Notes: generated by a model not told the origin, from the letters alone. Shown: positions 32,791 through 40,461, counted from the stretch's first letter. The stretch: DNA of 64,000 bases from 2-12-FULL-60-19 sp041483675 (GCA_041483675.1 JBGPGE010000001.1:68192-132191), one strand, 5' to 3'. Program-made: numbers and translations.

Positions 32791-33285
32791 TTAATTGGTG
32801 CCGGTGAGGCTGCTTACTTCACCACCGTTGACCACTTTGTCGATGTCCACCAGCACCACCAGCTTCTCTCCCGCCTTGGCCATCCCGCTGATAAAGCGCG
32901 CCTCCACCTGGGAGCCGAAGTCCGGGGTCTCTTGAATATCCGCCTTCGGAATGTTCAGCACGTCGGAGACCGCATCTACGATCACTCCCATCACCTTGGT
33001 CCCCACCGTCACCACGATGATGACCGTAAACTGGTTGTATTCCGCCTCGCTCATGCCGAACTTCGAGCGCAAATCCACCACCGGGATGATCGTGCCCCTG
33101 AGGTTCATCACGCCCTTGATATACGACGGCGTGTTCGGAATCGGCGTGATCGCCGAAAATCCCTTGATCTCCTGCACCTTGAGTATCTCCACCCCGTACT
33201 CTTCCTGCCCCAGGGTGAAGGTCAGGTACTGGTTGCCGTCCGTGGCAAAACTGATTCTGTTGCTGAGCGCGTCCAACTGCTCCAT
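32791..33285 (-). CDS. cheW: Chemotaxis adaptor CheW
   Basis: 164 residues, one CheW domain: DGNQYLTFTLGQEEYGVEILKVQEIKGFSAITPIPNTPSYIKGVMNLRGTIIPVVDLRSKFGM, then ETPDFGSQVEARFISGMAKAGEKLVVLVDIDKVV. It couples receptors to CheA. Its placement inside the receptor/binding-protein array, rather than beside cheA, is unusual but not unique. Confidence 0.97.
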   Translation of the reverse strand: MEQLDALSNRISFATDGNQYLTFTLGQEEYGVEILKVQEIKGFSAITPIPNTPSYIKGVMNLRGTIIPVVDLRSKFGMSEAEYNQFTVIIVVTVGTKVMGVIVDAVSDVLNIPKADIQETPDFGSQVEARFISGMAKAGEKLVVLVDIDKVVNGGEVSSLTGTN

Positions 33286-33363
33286 TTTCTTCTCCTCTTC
33301 GACGGCTCCGCGCCGTCCGGACCGAATGAATCGTTTAAGTTGTGCGAACCCTGCTCTTTGATC

Positions 33364-33723
33364 CTATCTCCTGCCCAGCACGGCGGGCGCCGCGCAGTCC
33401 GCGCGCCCGTGGCTATTGACGGAGATCCTGCTTGCGACCACGTCGCCGCCCCTACCCTCGGGCCAATACTCGACCGCATCGCCCTGCCGGATGTCCGCCA
33501 GCGTCATCGACCGCCCTGTGCCGTCGTGGATCTTCGTGGCAGGGCCGACGACGACGAGCCGAAACTCCCCGTGATTCAGCAGTAAAAGACTGCCGTCCTC
33601 GGCGCCGACGGAATAGGCCATCCCGCACGAAAGAGAGCCTTGAGCCCTGTTTTGCGCGGGCGCCGTCGAAGTAACGGCCAGCAAGGCCATCGCCCCAAGT
33701 CCCGCCCTGAGAAAACTTTTCAT
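33364..33723 (-). CDS. Small secreted protein 2 of the chemoreceptor cluster
   Basis: 119 residues from the ATG at 33723, chosen because AGGAGGTGAGT lies directly upstream; a GTG two codons earlier would overlap it. Signal peptide MKSFLRAGLGAMALLAVTSTAPA, then GMAYSVGAEDGSLLLLNHGEFRLVVVGPATKIHDGTGRSMTLADIRQGDAVEYWPEGRGGDVVASRISVN. It has two Cys (in LSCG and RADCAAP) that could form a disulfide and are absent from paralogue 1. It lies between mcp4 and cheW. Confidence 0.7.
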   Translation of the reverse strand: MKSFLRAGLGAMALLAVTSTAPAQNRAQGSLSCGMAYSVGAEDGSLLLLNHGEFRLVVVGPATKIHDGTGRSMTLADIRQGDAVEYWPEGRGGDVVASRISVNSHGRADCAAPAVLGRR

Positions 33724-33835
33724 ACTCACCTCCTACAAAAACAGCGGAGAAGTCGCCGACGGCCGAGTCTCCTCCTGACGTAATGATCGGCACATCGGCC
33801 GCTTCCTTTAGTGCGTCGGCGCGCCACGGTTGACC

Positions 33836-35569
33836 CTAGAATTCCTCAAATGCGCCATTGCCGCTGTGACCGTTGACCGCGCCGTTGCCGCTCGAAGCGA
33901 AGATCGCGACCGGCTGTTGCGCTTTCGGAGCGGGCCGGCCCCGCTCGCTCTTAAACGCCGGGCCGGCGTCGCCCTTCCGCGACGGCTCCGCGCCCGCGGT
34001 CGGCCGCCTCCCCCGCTCATTCCCGAGCTTGAACTTCGACACCAGGGTCTGGAGCTGCTCGGCCTGCGTGGCCAGCGATTGCGCCGTAGAAGTCATCTCT
34101 TCGGTCTGCGACGCATTAGACTGAACCACGTGATCCATCTGGCTGACCGCGCGGTTCACCTGATCGATCCCGCTCGTCTGCTCCTGGCTCGCCGCGGCGA
34201 TCTCGCCGATAATGTCGGTCACCCGCTTGAACGACGAGACGATCTCCTCCAGCGTCTGCCCCGACCGGGTCACCAGCTCCGACCCGCTCTGCACTTTTCC
34301 CACACTGTCTTGAATCAGCGCCTTGATCTCTTTGGCCGCCGTCGCGCTCCTCTGCGCCAGGTTTCTCACCTCGGCCGCCACCACGGCGAAGCCTCGCCCC
34401 TGCTCTCCCGCGCGCGCCGCCTCCACGGCGGCGTTGAGCGCCAGAAGATTTGTCTGAAACGCGATCTCGTCGATCGTCGTGATGATGTCGGCGATCTTCT
34501 TCGACGACTTGTTGATCTCGCCCATTGCGGCGACGGCGGTCGTGACGACCTGGCCGCCTTTTTCCGCCACGTCGCGCGAGCCCATCGCCAACTGGTTGGC
34601 CTGCCGAGCGTTGTCGGCGTTCTGTTTAACCGTGCCGGTGATCTCTTCCAAGGACGCGGCCGTCTCTTCCAACGATGATGCCTGTTGTTGCGAGCCGGTC
34701 GACATCTGCTCGCTCGCCACGGAGAGTTGCTGGGAGGCCAGGGCCACTGCGCCGCTGCTTTCGGCGACCTGCCCGATGCTCTGGTGAAGATTCTCTAGAA
34801 AGCCGTTCAGCACCGCCCCCATCTGCCCTATTTCATCCTTGGCGTCGAACTCGCCGCGGACGGTGAGATCCCCGCGGGCCGCCTCGGTGACCAGATCCAC
34901 CGCTTTGGCGATCGAAGTTCTGATCTGCCGCGAGATAAAATAGCCCGCGGCGGCCCCGAAGAACACCGCAAGAAAGGCCATCGTCACCAGCCAGCTCCGC
35001 AACCGGACGTAGAGCGCGTCGGCTTCCTTTTTCAGGTTTTCGGAATCCTCGTTCTTCTGTTGCGTGAACTTGGTGAGGGCCGAGTCGATGGCGTCGCCCT
35101 TGGTCCGCGCCTCCTCGACCAACGGTCTCGTCTCATCGTCCTTTTGGACCAGCGCCAGTGAAGTCACCTTATCGACGGTCGTCTTCCACGCCGCATAGTC
35201 CGTCTCCAGCGCGGTGAACAGCGCCTGGCTCTCGGCGCTTGAAATCATCGGTTTCAAACGCGCAAGGTTCCCTCGCACCGCCTCGTCGGCCTTGGAGATG
35301 GCGGCGATCTCCTTGTCGATCTTGTTGGTTTCTTCCGCGTCGGCGGCTACCGCGTTGCGCATGAAGCGCGCGATGGCGCGCATGTCGGCACTCGCCTCCT
35401 TGAGGTAGCGGCCGGCCAGCGCCTGGTCCTCGTAAATCTTGACCAGCATCCGATCCATCGCCCGCAGTCCCGAAAGCCCGACAAAGCCCACGGTGGCCGT
35501 GAGCAATGAAAGGATGCCGAACGTCGTCCAAAGTTTGGTGCCCGTCTTGAGGTTGTAGAACCATTGCAT
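33836..35569 (-). CDS. Methyl-accepting chemotaxis protein 4 (four-helix-bundle sensor)
   Basis: 577 residues: TM1 (about 12-33), a helical periplasmic domain of the 4HB_MCP type (RAMDRMLVKIYEDQALAGRYLKEASADMRAIARFMRNAVAADAEETNKIDKEIAAISKADEAVRGNLARL), TM2 (about 190-212), HAMP, and the signalling domain. It ends NGAFEEF, again matching the CheR-docking pattern. It follows cheA by 57 nt and is the first receptor of the array. Four-helix-bundle sensors can respond to bound binding proteins as Tar and Tsr do, which would suit the neighbouring binding-protein genes. Confidence 0.94.
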   Translation of the reverse strand: MQWFYNLKTGTKLWTTFGILSLLTATVGFVGLSGLRAMDRMLVKIYEDQALAGRYLKEASADMRAIARFMRNAVAADAEETNKIDKEIAAISKADEAVRGNLARLKPMISSAESQALFTALETDYAAWKTTVDKVTSLALVQKDDETRPLVEEARTKGDAIDSALTKFTQQKNEDSENLKKEADALYVRLRSWLVTMAFLAVFFGAAAGYFISRQIRTSIAKAVDLVTEAARGDLTVRGEFDAKDEIGQMGAVLNGFLENLHQSIGQVAESSGAVALASQQLSVASEQMSTGSQQQASSLEETAASLEEITGTVKQNADNARQANQLAMGSRDVAEKGGQVVTTAVAAMGEINKSSKKIADIITTIDEIAFQTNLLALNAAVEAARAGEQGRGFAVVAAEVRNLAQRSATAAKEIKALIQDSVGKVQSGSELVTRSGQTLEEIVSSFKRVTDIIGEIAAASQEQTSGIDQVNRAVSQMDHVVQSNASQTEEMTSTAQSLATQAEQLQTLVSKFKLGNERGRRPTAGAEPSRKGDAGPAFKSERGRPAPKAQQPVAIFASSGNGAVNGHSGNGAFEEF

Positions 35570-35626
35570 GATGCTGCCCCCCCTCGTTGCTGAAAGATTC
35601 GGTACGGACCGTTTTTGCGCCGATCA

Positions 35627-37687
35627 CTAAGCCGCTTTGCGCGCGATTCTATTCGCCCCAGCCTGCTGGGCCTGCGGCCCCTTGCTCAAGAGCACGAGAC
35701 CGGCCACGTCGAGGATGAGCGCAACCCGGCCGTCGCCGAGGATGGTGGCGCCGGCGACTCCGTCGAGCTTGCAGAAGTTCGTTTCGAGGCTCTTGATCAC
35801 CACCTGCTGCTGTCCCAGGAGTTCGTCCACCAGGAGCGCCGCCTGTTGCCCTTCGTATTCCACGATCACTACCAAACCCTCCGTCGGCTCCTCGCTCTTG
35901 GGCGCGATGTCGAACAGGCGATGGAGTCTCAGCAGCGGCAGCGCCTTGTCGCGCACCATCACCACCTCGGCGCCGCCGGTAAGCCGGTGAACCCAACTCG
36001 CCTTCGGCCGCACCGACTCGGTGATCGCCACCAGGGGCAGGATGTAAATTTGCTCTCCCACCTGGAGCGATTGGCCGTCCAGGATCGCCAGCGTGAGCGG
36101 GAGCTTGATGCGGAACCGGGTCCCTTTGCCGATCTCGCTTTGGATCGTGACGCTGCCACCCAGGGTCTCGACGTTTCTTCTAACCACGTCCATGCCGACG
36201 CCGCGGCCGGAGACCTCGGTGACTTTGGTCGCGGTGGAAAAGCCGGGGCGAAAGATGAGCGCGTAGACCTCCTCGTCGCTGAGCAGTTGATCGGGCGACG
36301 CCAGGCCGTTCTGAATCGCCTTGGCGACGATCCGCTCCCGGTCGAGCCCCTTGCCGTCGTCGGCGATGTCGATGTAGATGTTGCCGCCGCGCTGGTAGGC
36401 CTCGATCCGCACTCTGCCGGTCTGGGGCTTGCCCGCCGCCAGGCGATCTTCATGCGCCTCGATGCCGTGATCGACGGCGTTGCGGATCAAGTGCGTCAGC
36501 GGATCGCCGATTTTTTCCACGACGGTTTTGTCCAGCTCGGTCTCCTCGCCGAAAATTTCCAACGAGACCTGCTTGTCCACCGCCGCCGCCAGGTCCCGCA
36601 CCAGCCGGGGAAAGCGGGAGAAGAGCGTTTTGATGGGAACCATCCGGACCGTGAGCACGCGCTCGTGCAGCTCCCGGGCGTGGCGGTCCATCTGCGCCAC
36701 CGCCTCTTCCAGGACCGAGAGCTTCTCCGGGGTGAAATTCGTCACCGCCTGGGCGACGATCGACTGGGTGATCACCAGCTCGCCCACCAGATTGATCAGC
36801 TTGTCGACCTTGTCGATGGCGACGCGGATGCTGCTGGAGTCGAAGGTTTCGGGCTTGGAGTGGCGAGTGTCGAGGGTCGAGGGTCGAGGGTCGAGGGTCG
36901 GACTATTCGACGGCGCTGATTCAGAAGGCGACGCCGCGGTCTCGCTCCCGCCGTCGTCGAATGAGAGCGCGTCGATGCTGACGGCGGAGGGGTCACCCAG
37001 AAATTCGAAGCTGGCTTCGATCTCGCTCTTGGCCCGGCGGCTCGACAGCCAGATCTTCCAGGTGAGATAGCAGCGCTCGACCTCCATCGCGGCGAGCGGC
37101 GGAAGACGGCCGGGATCGGGCGTGACCTGGAGCAACTGCCCCATCTCAGAGAGCGACTCCAAGAACTGGAGCGGATCGAGCCCGCGCTGCATCAACTCGG
37201 CGGGCGGAGCGAAGTAAATGTCGTAGAGCGTCTCGGGCGCTTCGGCCGGCGCGGCCGCCGGCGCCGGACGCGCCGCTTCCGGGAGCAGCGGCGCGACTAG
37301 CACATCTGGGCCGGTAAATCGTTGAATCGCCTTCAGCAGCAGCTCGGACCAGCCGTGATCGCCGGTCGCGCCAGATTTAGTCTCCGCCAAAAGCTCTTTC
37401 AGCGCGTCGCCGGACCTGAGCAGCGTGTCCATCAGCGCCGGGGTGAGAGCGACCTCGCGGTTTCTCAGCCGGTCGAGCAGGTCCTCCAGGACGTGCGTGA
37501 AGCGGGCCACTGCATCGAGACCCAGCATCGCGCTGTTGCCCTTGATCGTGTGGGCGCAGCGAAAGATGCGATTGAGGATCTCCGGGTTGGCGGAGTCGGC
37601 CTCCAGCTCGAGCAGCGCGGCTTCGAAATCCGCCAGCAGTTCGTCGGCCTCTTCGAGGAAGCCCTGTATGACGGGATCCAGGTTCAT
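35627..37687 (-). CDS. cheA: Chemotaxis histidine kinase CheA
   Basis: 686 residues from the ATG at 37687, overlapping the cheY2 stop (ATGA). P1 with phospho-acceptor His46 (FRCAHTIKGNSAMLG); a P2-like middle part; a linker (about 255-285) built from a heptamer repeat; P3 dimerisation; P4 kinase (HLIRNAVDHGIEAHEDRL, IDIADDGKGLD, FSTATKVTEVSGRGVGMDVVRRNVETLGGSV); P5 CheW-like domain at the C-terminus. It phosphorylates CheY and CheB. The frame remains open upstream through cheY2, but without similarity. Confidence 0.97.
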   Translation of the reverse strand: MNLDPVIQGFLEEADELLADFEAALLELEADSANPEILNRIFRCAHTIKGNSAMLGLDAVARFTHVLEDLLDRLRNREVALTPALMDTLLRSGDALKELLAETKSGATGDHGWSELLLKAIQRFTGPDVLVAPLLPEAARPAPAAAPAEAPETLYDIYFAPPAELMQRGLDPLQFLESLSEMGQLLQVTPDPGRLPPLAAMEVERCYLTWKIWLSSRRAKSEIEASFEFLGDPSAVSIDALSFDDGGSETAASPSESAPSNSPTLDPRPSTLDTRHSKPETFDSSSIRVAIDKVDKLINLVGELVITQSIVAQAVTNFTPEKLSVLEEAVAQMDRHARELHERVLTVRMVPIKTLFSRFPRLVRDLAAAVDKQVSLEIFGEETELDKTVVEKIGDPLTHLIRNAVDHGIEAHEDRLAAGKPQTGRVRIEAYQRGGNIYIDIADDGKGLDRERIVAKAIQNGLASPDQLLSDEEVYALIFRPGFSTATKVTEVSGRGVGMDVVRRNVETLGGSVTIQSEIGKGTRFRIKLPLTLAILDGQSLQVGEQIYILPLVAITESVRPKASWVHRLTGGAEVVMVRDKALPLLRLHRLFDIAPKSEEPTEGLVVIVEYEGQQAALLVDELLGQQQVVIKSLETNFCKLDGVAGATILGDGRVALILDVAGLVLLSKGPQAQQAGANRIARKAA
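36867..36901 (-). repeat. Heptamer tandem repeat inside the cheA linker
   Basis: Five plus-strand units GTGTCGA, GGGTCGA, GGGTCGA, GGGTCGA, GGGTCGG. It encodes the TLDPRPSTLDTR-like linker stretch of CheA. Confidence 0.85.
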
Positions 37688-38085
37688 ACGCCATTCGGCT
37701 CTCTCGATGCGTCGGCGGGCAGCCGGAGCAGGCGGCAAACCACCTCTTGAAGCTGCACCGGATTGAAGGGCTTGACGATCCAGCCGCTCGCGCCCGCCTC
37801 TTTGCCGCGACGCTTCATCTCTTCGCCGCCCTCGGTGGTGAGAATCAGAATCGGCGTGAAGCGATGGTCGGGGCGCCGGCGCACGGCCTCGACCATGGTG
37901 AGACCGTCCATCACCGGCATGTGCACGTCGGTGACGATGATATCCACTCCGCGCGCGTCCAACTGGCAGAGCCCCTGCGCTCCGTCGGCGCCTTCGACGA
38001 TCTCGAAGCCCGCTTCGCGCAGCGTAAAACCGATCATCCGTCTCATCGTCGTAGAATCGTCCACGACCAACGCCGTCTTGCTCAT
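37684..38085 (-). CDS. cheY2: CheY-family response regulator (second copy)
   Basis: 133 residues, a single receiver domain: ALVVDDSTTMRRMIGFTLREAGFEIVEGADG, phospho-acceptor in IIVTDVHMPVMDGLTM, Thr in ILILTTEGG and Lys in WIVKPFNPVQL. It ends with a short unrelated tail. It overlaps both neighbours by 4 nt (membrane CheZ-like upstream, cheA downstream), the common cheY-cheA order. Whether this one or the copy at 39350 binds FliM cannot be told; the second could be a phosphate sink. Confidence 0.93.
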   Translation of the reverse strand: MSKTALVVDDSTTMRRMIGFTLREAGFEIVEGADGAQGLCQLDARGVDIIVTDVHMPVMDGLTMVEAVRRRPDHRFTPILILTTEGGEEMKRRGKEAGASGWIVKPFNPVQLQEVVCRLLRLPADASREPNGV

Positions 38086-38816
38086 GAGCCAACCTCCGGC
38101 TGGAAAATCTCCATGCGCCCTTTCGGCTCGCTCCGCGGCGGACGTTCCGCCGCGCCGCCGAGCCGAGCTGAGCTAGTCGAGCCAGTTGCGCCAGTCGCGC
38201 CGGCCGCGACGGGCCGCTTCGGATCGATGGCCCCCACGCGACCGCGCCTAAGCGCCTGGAACGCCTCCATCTTCGCTTGCGCCTCCGGGTCGAGCGGCAT
38301 CTGCTTCAGGCAGGCGCCGAGGTCGTTGCCAAGGTCCGTCAGCGTGTCGACCGCGCGAGCGATGCGCTGGCTGACCATATCCTGGAACTGGAGGGCCGCC
38401 ACGACGCGTAGAATCTCGCCTTCGAGATCCGGGCGGGGCGCGCCCGCCGCCTCGCGCGCCTTGGCGCCGATCCCGTCAAAGCCGTCGCAGGCTTCCAACA
38501 CCGCTCCTTCGATGTAACTCGCCGATTCGCGCAGTTGCGAGACGAGCGCAGGCAGGTCTTGAAGATAGGGCGACAAGAGCCGCTGCCACTCGCCGGCCTG
38601 CGCGGTGACGCGCGACGCCCGGTGGCACTCGATCCAACAGGCGAGCGCGACAATGCCGGCCACGGCCGCCGGCAACAGTCCGGCCGGCCACCGGTAAAGC
38701 GCCCAGAGCGCGACGGCCGCGCCCCCCGCGCCGGCGAGCGCCAGCGCCACCAGGCGCGGCCTTGCAAGGATGGCTCGCTGCACGATCGTTTCGGGGCGGG
38801 TCTCTCGCATCGGCAT
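38082..38816 (-). CDS. Membrane-anchored CheZ-like phosphatase candidate
   Basis: 244 residues. Two N-terminal membrane helices (about 20-41 and 45-63) are followed by a helical cytoplasmic region. The segment VAALQFQDMVSQRIARAVDTL (about 139-160) matches the CheZ active helix, in which Asp and Gln are four apart (D146 and Q150 here; D143 and Q147 in E. coli CheZ). The C-terminus is Pro/Arg rich and ends RMEIFQPEVGS. It lies directly upstream of cheY2. Dephosphorylation of CheY-P at the membrane is inferred. I know of no standard name for this architecture. Confidence 0.7.
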   Translation of the reverse strand: MPMRETRPETIVQRAILARPRLVALALAGAGGAAVALWALYRWPAGLLPAAVAGIVALACWIECHRASRVTAQAGEWQRLLSPYLQDLPALVSQLRESASYIEGAVLEACDGFDGIGAKAREAAGAPRPDLEGEILRVVAALQFQDMVSQRIARAVDTLTDLGNDLGACLKQMPLDPEAQAKMEAFQALRRGRVGAIDPKRPVAAGATGATGSTSSARLGGAAERPPRSEPKGRMEIFQPEVGS

Positions 38817-38826
38817 ACCGTCGCTC

Positions 38827-39138
38827 CTAAAGCAGATGACCGGCGAGGCCGGCCAGGTCGACGAGACGGGCCGGCCCGGCCGCGAGGCCGATCATCTGCA
38901 AATTTTTTCCGCTTTTTTCCAATTCTTTTTTGAGGGCGAGCAATATCTGCAACGCCGCGGTATCCAGCCGCTCCAACTTTTCGCAAGCGACCGCAACATC
39001 CTCGCCGGTTTCGAGGAGCTTGAGCGCGGCCCGGCGCAGATCGGCGGCGAAAAAGATATCGACGGCCCCCTGGAGAACGATGGCGCGTCTTCCGTCGCTC
39101 TCGCCGATGCTTACCGCGGCCCCTTTTTCCGATTCCAT
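38827..39138 (-). CDS. STAS-domain protein
   Basis: 103 residues from the ATG at 39138 (AGAGGTAAC upstream); the frame upstream enters the hairpin element and is not used. STAS fold: RRAIVLQGAVDIFFAADLRRAALKLLETGEDVAVACEKLERLDTAALQILLALKKELEKSGKNLQMIGLAAGPARLVDLAGL. STAS proteins in che clusters are often scaffold or anti-sigma-antagonist-like; the usual phosphorylatable Ser/Thr after the leucine-aspartate is present as Thr (RLDTAALQ). Between cheY1 and the membrane CheZ-like gene. Confidence 0.85.
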   Translation of the reverse strand: MESEKGAAVSIGESDGRRAIVLQGAVDIFFAADLRRAALKLLETGEDVAVACEKLERLDTAALQILLALKKELEKSGKNLQMIGLAAGPARLVDLAGLAGHLL

Positions 39139-39205
39139 GTTACCTCTCAGCTTCGATCGGGCCGGCATCGCCGCCGGGCGACAACGCTTGGCGGCGATCA
39201 ACCTA

Positions 39206-39309
39206 ATATCGAACACGGGGTTTGAATCCCCGTGTTCGACCAAAGGGGAGAGCTACCGCTTCTCCCCTTTGGAAACCCCATCGGCTTTGTGCCCGCCTCA
39301 AGAGGCGGG
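39206..39309. repeat. Three-hairpin intergenic element (copy 2, inverted)
   Basis: The reverse complement matches 24785-24887 almost throughout. Stems: CGAACACGGGG-N7-CCCCGTGTTCG (39210-39238), a perfect 12-bp stem CCAAAGGGGAGA/TCTCCCCTTTGG (39240-39272) and CCCGCCTC-AA-GAGGCGGG (39292-39309). It lies between cheY1 and the STAS gene. Confidence 0.88.
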
Positions 39310-39349
39310 GTTCACATTGAATCATAGGACGCTTCGCCCCCTAAGGTCG

Positions 39350-39727
39350 TCATTTGAAGATTTTGTTGATCTTTTCCTGCAGGGTCTCGGCGCTGAAGGG
39401 CTTCACGATATAGTTGCTGACCCCCGCCTGCACCGCTTCCAGAATATTTTCTTTCCTCGCCTCGGCGGTGACCATGAGGACCGGCACGTCTTTCAAAACG
39501 CCGTCGGAGCGCATCGCTCTCAGCAGCTCGATGCCGGTCATCTGCGGCATGTTCCAGTCGGAGATCACCAGGTCGGCCTTCTTGCGCTTCAGCTCTTCCA
39601 ACGCGTCGCAGCCGTTTTCCGCCTCGCGGATATTTTTCAGGCTCAGCTCGCGCAGCAGGCCGCGAACGATGCGCCGCATGGTGGAGGCATCGTCCACCAC
39701 CAAAATGTCCATGTTGGGATCGAACAT
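39350..39727 (-). CDS. cheY: Chemotaxis response regulator CheY
   Basis: 125 residues, a compact receiver very close to classical CheY: DILVVDDASTMRRIVRGLLRELSLKNIREAENGCDALEELKRKKADLVISDWNMPQMTGIELLRAMR, VLMVTAEA, and NYIVKPFSAETLQEKINKIF. The phospho-acceptor is the Asp in ISDWNMP. When phosphorylated it binds FliM. It follows cheZ by 29 nt. Confidence 0.96.
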   Translation of the reverse strand: MFDPNMDILVVDDASTMRRIVRGLLRELSLKNIREAENGCDALEELKRKKADLVISDWNMPQMTGIELLRAMRSDGVLKDVPVLMVTAEARKENILEAVQAGVSNYIVKPFSAETLQEKINKIFK

Positions 39728-39756
39728 CGCTTACCTCCTCGGAAGACCGTTCCCTG

Positions 39757-40461
39757 CTATTTGATTTTTTCGAGCAACTCGTCGACCAGCGCCTGATCGA
39801 GCCCGATGTCGTCGGAAAGGCTGTTCACCTCTTCCCGCACGAGATCGCGCGCATCGACTTGCTTCAGCGTCTCCCCGCTCATCCCCACCTTGAACTTGAT
39901 CAACAGCTCGACGATCTTTTTCTCCACCGCCTCGATCATCTCCTGGACGCCCTCAGCCCGCTGGCGAATCACGTCCTGAAAAGAGAGCTGGCCCATCAGC
40001 GCCATGAGCCCCTGCTTGCTCCGCTCGGCGATGGCCTGGACTTGGGCGAGATCCGCGGCCTTGCCGTTTCCCTGCGGCGCGTGTTGCACGATCTCCAGCA
40101 CTTTTTCCTGATCGGCGAGCATCGCCTCGACCAACCCGAGGATCGAGTTGACCCCCATCTCCGCCTGCTGGGAGATTTCCGCCACTCCCATCGCCGCCTG
40201 GGGCATGATGTAAGAGGAGCTGTCGGCGACCGACGAAACGCCTTTCAGCCGTTGCCGCAGGATCTCAATATGGCCGGCAAGGGCGCCCATTTCGCCCTCG
40301 AAGTGCTGCCTGAATTGCCAATCGAAGTCGCCCTCGGAGAGCGCTCGGGTCATGTCGACCAGCTCGGCCACCGAGTACTTCGAAGCGGCTTCTTTGCCGT
40401 CTTCGCATTTTCCGTGGTCCGCGTGAGAACTTCCGGAACAACAGGCTCCCGCCATAGACAC
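39757..40461 (-). CDS. cheZ: CheY-P phosphatase CheZ
   Basis: 234 residues, helical. The CheZ active helix is ALMGQLSFQDVIRQRAEGVQEMIEAVEKKIVELL with Asp163 and Gln167 at the required spacing, and the C-terminus (VNSLSDDIGLDQALVDELLEKIK) resembles the CheY-binding tail. The N-terminal 20 residues are rich in Cys and His (C7, C8, H13, H16, C19), not typical of CheZ and perhaps metal binding. First gene of the chemotaxis operon, about 39 nt after a sigma-28 promoter. Confidence 0.85.
   Translation of the reverse strand: MSMAGACCSGSSHADHGKCEDGKEAASKYSVAELVDMTRALSEGDFDWQFRQHFEGEMGALAGHIEILRQRLKGVSSVADSSSYIMPQAAMGVAEISQQAEMGVNSILGLVEAMLADQEKVLEIVQHAPQGNGKAADLAQVQAIAERSKQGLMALMGQLSFQDVIRQRAEGVQEMIEAVEKKIVELLIKFKVGMSGETLKQVDARDLVREEVNSLSDDIGLDQALVDELLEKIK

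Noticed and set aside
37688..38092. Upstream extension of the cheA frame through cheY2 (and the same for fliI through fliH to 48213, cheD through cheR to 24264, cheR and the STAS gene through the hairpin element).
   Set aside because: The extensions are out of frame with well-supported genes or run through a repeat, and family N-termini align at the internal ATG codons with ribosome sites.
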